In this document: positions 58,341 through 64,000 of the stretch, one piece after another | Position numbering within the stretch: the stretch's first letter is position 1 | Layout: each line of letters starts with the position of its first letter | NCBI RefSeq assembly: GCF_009184865.1 | Contig: NZ_CP045096.1 | Location: forward strand, 3,410,001 to 3,474,000 | Source of the DNA: Streptomyces phaeolivaceus | GTDB lineage: Bacteria > Actinomycetota > Actinomycetes > Streptomycetales > Streptomycetaceae | Direction of reading: 5' to 3' | Length of the DNA stretch: 64,000 bases | The notes under the pieces: model-generated | What the model was told of the DNA's origin: nothing | The model's input: the letters and a program-made list of their open reading frames with translations, nothing else | The model's database searches: none | Translations under genes and position numbers: made by a program

Positions 58341-59914
58341 GCGACCCGGACGAGTTGCTGCGCATCGAAGGCATACGCAAGACCTTTCCCGGTGTGGTCG
58401 CGCTGGACGGCGTCGACTTCGATCTGCGCCGGGGCGAGGTGCATGTCCTGCTCGGTGAGAACGGCGCGGGCAAGAGCACGCTGATCAAGATGCTCTCCGG
58501 CGCCTACACCCCCGACGCGGGGCGGATCCTGGCCGGTGGCGAGGAGGTGCGCATCCATGGCGCGCAGGACTCCGAGCGGCTGGGGATCGCCACCATCTAC
58601 CAGGAGTTCAACCTGGTGCCCGACCTGACGGTCGCCGAGAACATCTTTCTGGGGCGGCAGCCCCGGCGCTTCGGGATGATCGACCGGAAGCGGATGGAGG
58701 CCGACGCCGCCGAGCTGCTGGAGCGGGTGGGGGTCAGCGTCTCGCCACGCGCGCGTGTGCGTGAACTCGGGATCGCCCGGCTTCAGATGGTCGAGATCGC
58801 CAAGGCGTTGAGCCTCGACGCGCGCGTGCTGATCATGGACGAGCCGACCGCCGTGCTGACGACCGAGGAGGTCGAGAAGCTTTTCGCCATCGTGCGACGG
58901 CTGCGTGAGGATGGGGTGGGCGTCGTCTTCATCACCCATCATCTGGAGGAGATCGCCGCTCTGGGGGACCGGGTGACCGTCATCCGGGACGGGAAGAGCG
59001 TCGGGCAGGTGCCCGCCTCCACGTCCCAGGACGAGCTCGTACGGCTCATGGTCGGGCGGTCGATCGAGCAGCAGTACCCCAGGGAGCAGGGGGGATCTCC
59101 TTCGGCCTCCGACTCCGACTCCGACTCCGACTCCGACTCCGACTCCGGGGACGCGTTGCTCGTCGTCGAAGGGCTCACCCGCGACGGCGTGTTCCACGAC
59201 GTGAGTTTCGCGGTGCGGGCCGGTGAGGTCGTCGGCATCGCGGGGCTCGTGGGGGCCGGGCGTACGGAGGTCGTGCGGGCCGTGTTCGGCGCGGATCCGT
59301 ACGACAAGGGGGCCGTGCGGGTCGGGGGGTCGGTCGTTCGCAAGGACGATGTCAACGCCGCCATGGCCGCCGGGATCGGGCTCGTGCCCGAGGACCGCAA
59401 GGGGCAGGGGCTGGTGCTCGACGCGTCCGTCGAGGAGAACCTCGGGCTGGTGACCCTGCGGGGCGCCACCAAGGGCGGGTTCGTCGACCTGAAGGGGCAG
59501 CGGGAGAGCGCCGCCCGGGTCGCCGAGCGGCTCGGGGTCCGGATGGCCGGGCTGCACCAGCACGTCCGTACCCTCTCCGGCGGCAATCAGCAGAAGGTCG
59601 TCATCGGCAAGTGGCTGCTGGCGAACACCAAGGTGCTGATCCTCGACGAGCCGACGCGCGGGATCGACGTCGGCGCCAAGGTCGAGATCTACGAGCTGAT
59701 CAACGAGCTGACGGCCGCCGGTGCCGCCGTACTGATGATCTCCAGTGACCTGCCCGAGGTGCTCGGAATGAGCGACCGGGTGCTGGTCATGGCCCAGGGG
59801 CGGATCGCGGGCGAACTCGCCGCCGCCGAGGCCACCCAGGACGCCGTGATGGCACTCGCCGTCTCCCACCCCACCACAGCCGCAAAGGAAACGGAGGCCC
59901 CCGGTGGCCACTGA
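58337..59914 (+). CDS. rbsA: sugar ABC transporter ATP-binding protein (duplicated ATPase)
   Basis: This 525-residue protein has two ABC domains, as in RbsA/XylG. Walker A of the first is GENGAGKST at 40-48, with Walker B LIMDEPTAVLT. The second has the degenerate GLVGAGRTE and LSGGNQQKVVIGKWLL, LILDEPTRGIDVG. The two halves are joined by an unusual acidic Ser-Asp repeat (about 258-271). It powers ribose import with the fused permease/binding protein that follows after an 11-bp overlap. Confidence 0.94.
   Translation: MSDPDELLRIEGIRKTFPGVVALDGVDFDLRRGEVHVLLGENGAGKSTLIKMLSGAYTPDAGRILAGGEEVRIHGAQDSERLGIATIYQEFNLVPDLTVAENIFLGRQPRRFGMIDRKRMEADAAELLERVGVSVSPRARVRELGIARLQMVEIAKALSLDARVLIMDEPTAVLTTEEVEKLFAIVRRLREDGVGVVFITHHLEEIAALGDRVTVIRDGKSVGQVPASTSQDELVRLMVGRSIEQQYPREQGGSPSASDSDSDSDSDSDSGDALLVVEGLTRDGVFHDVSFAVRAGEVVGIAGLVGAGRTEVVRAVFGADPYDKGAVRVGGSVVRKDDVNAAMAAGIGLVPEDRKGQGLVLDASVEENLGLVTLRGATKGGFVDLKGQRESAARVAERLGVRMAGLHQHVRTLSGGNQQKVVIGKWLLANTKVLILDEPTRGIDVGAKVEIYELINELTAAGAAVLMISSDLPEVLGMSDRVLVMAQGRIAGELAAAEATQDAVMALAVSHPTTAAKETEAPGGH
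59108..59143 (+). repeat. 6-bp tandem repeat encoding a Ser-Asp linker
   Basis: TCCGAC is repeated six times and encodes (Ser-Asp)6 between the two ATPase halves of RbsA. Copy-number change would alter only linker length. Confidence 0.85.
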
Positions 59915-61883
59915 CACGCTCAAGAGTTCGACGGGCGCGAGTGGCGCCTCGGGTGCCTCGGGTGCCTCGGGTGCCTCGGGGATTCGCCGGCTCCTGCTCG
60001 ACAACGGCGCGCTCACCGCGCTCATCGTCCTGGTCGTCGCGATGTCGGTGCTGTCCGGCGACTTCCTGACGGCCGACAACCTGCTCAACATCGGTGTCCA
60101 GGCCGCCGTCACCGCGATCCTCGCGTTCGGTGTGACCTTCGTGATCGTCTCGGCGGGCATCGACCTGTCGGTCGGCTCGGTGGCCGCCCTGTCGGCCACC
60201 GTCCTTGCCTGGAGCGCCACTTCGGAGGGCGTACCGGTCTGGATAGCCGTGATCCTCGCGATCGGCACGGGCATCGCGTGCGGTCTCGTCAACGGTTTCC
60301 TGATCTCGTACGGGAAGCTGCCGCCGTTCATCGCGACGCTCGCCATGCTGTCGGTGGGGCGCGGACTGTCGCTGGTGATCTCGCAGGGCAGCCCGATCGC
60401 GTTCCCGGAGTCGGTGTCGCACCTGGGTGACAACCTGGGCGGCTGGCTGCCGGTGCCGGTCCTGGTGATGCTGGTGCTGGGCGGTGTGACGGCTGTGATC
60501 CTCGGCCGGACGTACATCGGGCGTGCCATGTACGCGATCGGCGGCAACGAGGAGGCCGCCCGGCTCTCCGGGCTGCGGGTGAAGCGGCAGAAGCTCGCGA
60601 TCTACGCGCTGTCCGGGCTGTTCGCCGCCGCCGCGGGCATCGTGCTCGCCTCCCGGCTCTCCTCCGCGCAGCCGCAGGCCGCGCAGGGCTACGAGCTGGA
60701 CGCGATCGCGGCGGTCGTCATCGGCGGCGCCTCGCTGGCCGGTGGCACGGGCAAGGCGTCGGGGACGCTGATCGGCGCGCTGATCCTGGCGGTGCTCAGG
60801 AACGGCCTCAACCTCCTGTCCGTGTCCGCCTTCTGGCAGCAGGTCGTGATCGGTGTCGTCATCGCGCTGGCCGTGCTGCTCGACACCGTGCGGCGCAAGG
60901 CGGGGGCGACTCCGGTGCCGGCGGGGGCCGGTGGGTCCGGGGACCGGAAGAAGCAGGCGATGACCTATGTGCTCGCCGCCGTCGTCGCGGCGGCCGTCGT
61001 GGGCGCGACCTCCTTCCTGCACAACGGGTCGTCGGCGGCGAAGAGCGAGAAGATCGGGCTGTCGCTGTCGACGCTCAACAACCCGTTCTTCGTGCAGATC
61101 CGGGCCGGCGCCCAGGACGAGGCGAAGAAGCTGGGTGTGGACCTGTCGGTCACCGACGCGCAGAACGACGCCTCGCAGCAGGCCAACCAGTTGCAGAACT
61201 TCACCAGCGAAGGCCTCGGCACGATCATCGTCAACCCGGTGGACTCCGACGCGGTGACCCCGGCGGCGAAGGCCGTCAACAAGGCGGACATCCCGCTGGT
61301 GGCCGTCGACCGCGTGGTCAACGGCGCGAACACGGCCGCGCTCGTCGCCTCCGACAACGTCAGCGGCGGCAGGCTCGCCGCCAAGTCGCTCGCCGAGAAG
61401 CTGGGCGGCAAGGGCGAGATCGTCATCCTCCAGGGCCAGGCGGGCACCTCCGCCAGCCGGGAGCGCGGCGCCGGCTTCGCCGAGGGGCTGAAGGCCTACC
61501 CGGGCATCAAGGTGCTGGCCAAGCAGCCCGCCGACTGGGACCGCACCAAGGGTCTCGACGTGATGACGAACCTCCTCCAGTCCAACTCCGGCGTCGACGG
61601 CGTCTTCGCGGAGAACGACGAGATGGCGCTCGGCGCGATCAAGGCGCTCGGCTCCAAGGCCGGAAAGTCCGTCCAGGTCATCGGTTTCGACGGTACGGCG
61701 GACGGGCTCAAGGCCGTCGAGGCGGGCACGCTGTACGCGTCGGTCGCGCAGCAGCCGGCCGAACTCGGCAGGATCGCGGTGCGCAACGCGGTGAAGGCGG
61801 CCGAGGGCGAGAAGGTCGAGAAGTCGGTGATGGTGCCGGTGAAGGTGGTCACGTCCGAGAACGTGGCCGAGTTCAGCGGCTGA
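59904..61883 (+). CDS. fused sugar ABC permease and substrate-binding protein
   Basis: This 659-residue RbsC-RbsB fusion begins with a (GAS)n tail (11-26). The RbsC-type permease with about ten helices runs from 35 to 330; GIDLSVGS, ELDAIAAVVIGGASLAGGTG and LRNGLNL are family motifs. A linker and one more helix (353-372) follow, then a ribose-binding-protein-like domain (383-659: IGLSLSTLNNPFFVQI, VDSDAVTPAAKA, DGVFAENDEMALGA, IGFDGTADG). The binding domain is thus tethered outside the membrane. The GTG start overlaps rbsA by 11 bp. Confidence 0.92.
   Translation: MATDTLKSSTGASGASGASGASGASGIRRLLLDNGALTALIVLVVAMSVLSGDFLTADNLLNIGVQAAVTAILAFGVTFVIVSAGIDLSVGSVAALSATVLAWSATSEGVPVWIAVILAIGTGIACGLVNGFLISYGKLPPFIATLAMLSVGRGLSLVISQGSPIAFPESVSHLGDNLGGWLPVPVLVMLVLGGVTAVILGRTYIGRAMYAIGGNEEAARLSGLRVKRQKLAIYALSGLFAAAAGIVLASRLSSAQPQAAQGYELDAIAAVVIGGASLAGGTGKASGTLIGALILAVLRNGLNLLSVSAFWQQVVIGVVIALAVLLDTVRRKAGATPVPAGAGGSGDRKKQAMTYVLAAVVAAAVVGATSFLHNGSSAAKSEKIGLSLSTLNNPFFVQIRAGAQDEAKKLGVDLSVTDAQNDASQQANQLQNFTSEGLGTIIVNPVDSDAVTPAAKAVNKADIPLVAVDRVVNGANTAALVASDNVSGGRLAAKSLAEKLGGKGEIVILQGQAGTSASRERGAGFAEGLKAYPGIKVLAKQPADWDRTKGLDVMTNLLQSNSGVDGVFAENDEMALGAIKALGSKAGKSVQVIGFDGTADGLKAVEAGTLYASVAQQPAELGRIAVRNAVKAAEGEKVEKSVMVPVKVVTSENVAEFSG
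59946..59981 (+). repeat. 9-bp tandem repeat in the permease N-terminus
   Basis: Four units of GCCTCGGGT (last GCCTCGGGG) encode Ala-Ser-Gly repeats before the first helix of the fused permease. Confidence 0.85.
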
Positions 61884-61915
61884 CGGCGAGGACTGACGGA
61901 CGAGAGGGAGCACGC

Positions 61916-62821
61916 ATGTACGACTACGACCTGCTGGTCGTGGGATCGGCCAACGCCGACCTGGTGATCGGTGTCGAGCGGCGGCCGGGCGCCGGGGAGA
62001 CCGTGCTCGGCTCGGACCTGGCCGTGCACCCGGGCGGCAAGGGCGCCAACCAGGCGGTCGCGGCGGCCCGGCTCGGGGCGCGTACGGCCCTGCTGGCCCG
62101 GGTCGGCGACGACGGCAACGGGCGGCTGCTGCTCGACTCGCAGCGGGCGGCCGGGGTCGACACGGCCGGGGTGCTGGTCGGCGGGGCGCCCACCGGGGTC
62201 GCGCTGATCACGGTGGACCCGTCGGGCGACAACAGCATCGTCGTCTCCCCCGGCGCCAACGGGAAGTTGACCCCCGAGGACGTACGGGCGGCCGACGCGC
62301 TGCTGCGGGCCTCGCGGGTGGTCTCGGCGCAGTTGGAGATCCCGTTGGAGACGGTGGTGGAGGTCGTACGGCGGCTGCCGGAGGGCACGCGGTTCGTGCT
62401 GAACCCGTCGCCGCCACGGGAGTTGCCCGACGAGGTGCTGGCCGCCTGTGATCCGCTGATCGTCAACGAGCACGAGGCGCGGATCATCGTCGGGGGTGAG
62501 CCGGCGGGCTCGCCCTCGCCGGAGGACTGGGCGCGGGCGCTGCTGGCGCTCGGGCCGCGTTCGGTGGTCGTGACGCTGGGCGCGGAGGGGGCGTTGGTCG
62601 CCGACGCCGAGGGGAGTGCGCGGGTGCCCGCCGTGAAGGTGGACGCCGTGGACACCACCGGGGCCGGGGACGCGTTCACCGCCGCGCTCGCGTGGAGGCT
62701 GGGGGCGGGCTCGGCGCCGGCCGAGGCCGCCGCGTACGCGGCCCGGGTCGGGGCCGCCGCCGTCACCAGGGCCGGGGCGCAGGTGTCGTTCCCGACCGCC
62801 GAGGAGGTCGCGGCGCTGTGA
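61916..62821 (+). CDS. rbsK: ribokinase
   Basis: This 301-residue PfkB-family kinase phosphorylates ribose to ribose-5-phosphate. Motifs are VVGSANADLVIGVERRPGAGETVLG, the HPGGKGANQAVAAARLG signature, LNPSPPRELP, and the catalytic DTTGAGDAFTAAL near the C-terminus. It follows the transporter gene by 32 bp and overlaps rbsD in GTGA. With RbsD present, ribose is the most likely sugar of the operon. Confidence 0.95.
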   Translation: MYDYDLLVVGSANADLVIGVERRPGAGETVLGSDLAVHPGGKGANQAVAAARLGARTALLARVGDDGNGRLLLDSQRAAGVDTAGVLVGGAPTGVALITVDPSGDNSIVVSPGANGKLTPEDVRAADALLRASRVVSAQLEIPLETVVEVVRRLPEGTRFVLNPSPPRELPDEVLAACDPLIVNEHEARIIVGGEPAGSPSPEDWARALLALGPRSVVVTLGAEGALVADAEGSARVPAVKVDAVDTTGAGDAFTAALAWRLGAGSAPAEAAAYAARVGAAAVTRAGAQVSFPTAEEVAAL

Positions 62822-63207
62822 AGCGGGCCGGGATACTCAATCGTCATCTGGCGGGCGCCCTCGCCGAGTTGGGGCACGAACACGGGGTGCTGGTGTGCGA
62901 CGCGGGGATGCCGGTGCCGGACGGGCCGCGCGTGGTCGACCTGGCGTTCCGGGCCGGGGTGCCGTCGTTCGCGGAGGTGCTGGACGGGCTGCTCGACGAG
63001 ATCGTGGTCGAGGGGGCGACCGCCGCGCGCGAGGTGCGGGGCGCGAACCCGGAGGCGACGGCACTGTTGGAGGACCGCTTCCCCGACCTGGAGCTGGTCT
63101 CCCACGAGAAGCTCAAGGAGCTGTCGGCGGGCGCGCGGCTGATCGTGCGCACCGGGGAGGCGCGGCCGTACGCGAATGTGCTGCTGCGGTGCGGGGTGTT
63201 CTTCTAG
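62818..63207 (+). CDS. rbsD: D-ribose pyranase
   Basis: This 129-residue enzyme converts beta-pyranose to beta-furanose forms so that ribokinase can act. The catalytic His20 lies in ALAELGHEHGVLVCDAG, followed by PRVVDLAFRAGVPSF and the C-terminal RTGEARPYANVLLRCGVFF. The GTG start overlaps the rbsK stop. It is the last gene of the operon, closed by the terminator at 63258. Confidence 0.95.
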   Translation: MKRAGILNRHLAGALAELGHEHGVLVCDAGMPVPDGPRVVDLAFRAGVPSFAEVLDGLLDEIVVEGATAAREVRGANPEATALLEDRFPDLELVSHEKLKELSAGARLIVRTGEARPYANVLLRCGVFF

Positions 63208-63602
63208 CGGAGGAACTGCCGGAAGGTGTGCGGAGCCGGAAGGTGCGCGGAACGTTTCGAGGGGCCCGGTCCACTGGACCGGGCCCCTCGGCTTTTCCCT
63301 CCCCGTCAGAACTCCCCCGATCCCCCCGGATCCCCCTCCGAGAAGTCCTGATGCCAAGTACGACCCGCCGGGTGCGGGGAGGGTTGTACGGGTGTCTCAA
63401 GATTTTTTCGGAGCCGGAGCCGGAGCCGGAGCGGCGGTCGGACGTGACCCTCGCCACGGGGCTGTTCGATTTATGTCCCGATGGTGTCACTTCACCGGCA
63501 AGTGCGTTGCGGGTGCAACGCGTTGTGGGAGAGCATGTTCGGGACGCAGGTGAAGACGTACACGCAGACGTGGATGAACCGGACACACGGGGGTGGAACG
63601 AC
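63208..63602. promoter_or_regulatory. 395-bp gap between rbsD and the WXG100-like gene
   Basis: No gene is supported. It holds the ribose operon terminator (63258-63296), a short run of CGGAGC repeats near 63410-63432, and an operator-like cluster at 63504-63525. There GCGTTGC and GCAACGC are inverted arms and CAACGCGTTG is a palindrome. An AT-rich patch (63466-63480) may be part of the promoter. Confidence 0.5.
63258..63296 (+). terminator. intrinsic terminator of the ribose operon
   Basis: CGAGGGGCCCGGTCC (63258-63272), loop ACT, GGACCGGGCCCCTCG (63276-63290), then GCTTTT: a perfect 15-bp stem with a T-run. Confidence 0.92.
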
Positions 63603-63935
63603 GTGAAGTTCGACATGGGGTCGACGACCCTGGCGGATCTCGGGAAGAGCACGGTCGGATCGAGCGACGACCTGGGGACGCTGATTCAGCTGCTGATCAG
63701 CGCGGCGGAACCGCTGGAGGGCAAGTTCAACGGCGCGGGCAAGCTGGCGTTCGACTCGTTCAAGAGCCGCGCGGACGAGATCACGGCCGACCTCAACGGC
63801 TCGCTCGCCGCGATCCTCGGCGGTCAGTCGGGCATGGACAACGCGTTCGGCACGGGTGACGTGGAGTCCCAGGACAACGCCAACCAGAACATGGGGCTGG
63901 CCAACTTCGACGCGGCCCGCTTCGGCGCCCGATAG
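63603..63935 (+). CDS. WXG100-like (ESAT-6 type) protein
   Basis: This 110-residue helical protein starts at GTG with a GGGGGTGG site. It has no signal peptide. The layout (LGTLIQLLISAAEPLEGKFNGAGKLAFDSFKSRADEI) resembles two helices joined by a short turn, as in WXG100 substrates of type VII secretion, but the turn reads FNG, not WXG. The C-terminal part is Asn/Gln/Asp-rich. It is followed after 18 bp by another gene start. The family assignment is tentative. Confidence 0.65.
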   Translation: MKFDMGSTTLADLGKSTVGSSDDLGTLIQLLISAAEPLEGKFNGAGKLAFDSFKSRADEITADLNGSLAAILGGQSGMDNAFGTGDVESQDNANQNMGLANFDAARFGAR

Positions 63936-63953
63936 GACGAGGGGGAATTCTCC

Positions 63954-64000
63954 ATGGCTCAGAACCAGGACCGCCGTTCGTACGACACCGGTGCCTCGGG
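63954..64000 (+). CDS. N-terminus of a gene cut by the window edge
   Basis: An ATG with GAGGGGGAA upstream begins MAQNQDRRSYDTGASG and runs off the end. It is probably in an operon with the WXG100-like gene 18 bp before it, and may be a second secretion-related protein. Nothing more can be said. Confidence 0.6.
   Translation, partial: MAQNQDRRSYDTGAS

Noticed and set aside
1..64000. tRNA, rRNA, insertion sequences or prophage
   Set aside because: Reading both strands gave no cloverleaf, rRNA core motif, transposase motif or phage gene that I could support.

Overview
The window is chromosomal DNA of a Streptomyces. The evidence is very high GC content with strong GC3 bias, frequent GTG starts, ATGA/GTGA start-stop overlaps, and lineage markers: four chaplins, three rodlins, a MelC1/MelC2-type tyrosinase pair, and an XRE-DUF397-HATPase triad. 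From memory, the gene order matches the Streptomyces coelicolor segment from chpG (about SCO2699) through copZA, citrate synthase and the ribose operon (about SCO2749). No IS element, prophage, CRISPR array, rRNA or tRNA was recognised.

Region 1 (1-6.7 kb): small secreted or membrane proteins, chaplin chpG, the tyrosinase pair, several small exported proteins, a VKOR-family oxidase and chaplin chpF. Region 2 (7-21.8 kb): an exopolysaccharide locus. It holds a secreted DUF3344 protein, two GT4 glycosyltransferases, an initiating polyprenyl sugar phosphotransferase, an O-antigen polymerase/ligase-type protein, a MurJ-type flippase, a CE4 deacetylase, a Wzz-like protein, a FemAB/GNAT-like acyltransferase, a divergent GH26-like hydrolase, an ATP-grasp ligase and an FAD oxidoreductase. 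Region 3 (21.8-25.1 kb): a cell-wall-anchored long chaplin, a short chaplin and three rodlins. Regions 1-3 together look like an aerial-surface supercluster in which amyloid proteins and the machinery for an undefined glycan sit side by side. This is the best candidate here for an under-described system.

Region 4 (25.1-32.6 kb): an acyl-CoA ligase, a lipoprotein with a VWA domain whose start codon can pair with its own leader, and an ABC exporter whose ATPase is fused to an extracellular alpha/beta hydrolase. Region 5 (32.8-40 kb): an inositol-type catabolic operon (iolC, aldolase, iolB, iolD, mmsA) divergent from an IolE/IolH-like isomerase, with a shared operator. Region 6 (40-48 kb): an AlpA/MerR-like HTH protein, an alcohol dehydrogenase, a TetR-MMPL efflux pair with twin operators, and copZA with a CsoR-type operator inside its promoter.

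Region 7 (48-57 kb): a 0.7 kb intergenic stretch with a probable small RNA and a 19-bp perfect inverted repeat, then citrate synthase, RecD2 helicase, an RTX-like secreted protein broken by one in-frame stop, a VOC protein, the XRE/DUF397/HATPase set and a DUF2332 protein. Region 8 (57-64 kb): a LacI-regulated ribose operon (regulator, double ATPase, fused permease/binding protein, ribokinase, RbsD) preceded by three operators at 22-bp phasing, then a WXG100-like gene and the first codons of the gene after it.

Promoter signatures of the sigma-BldN type (CGTAAC-N16-CGTTGA, recalled consensus) lie upstream of chpG and the rodlins. This supports co-regulation of the surface proteins during aerial growth. 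All functional statements come from motif reading and memory; no database search was possible.
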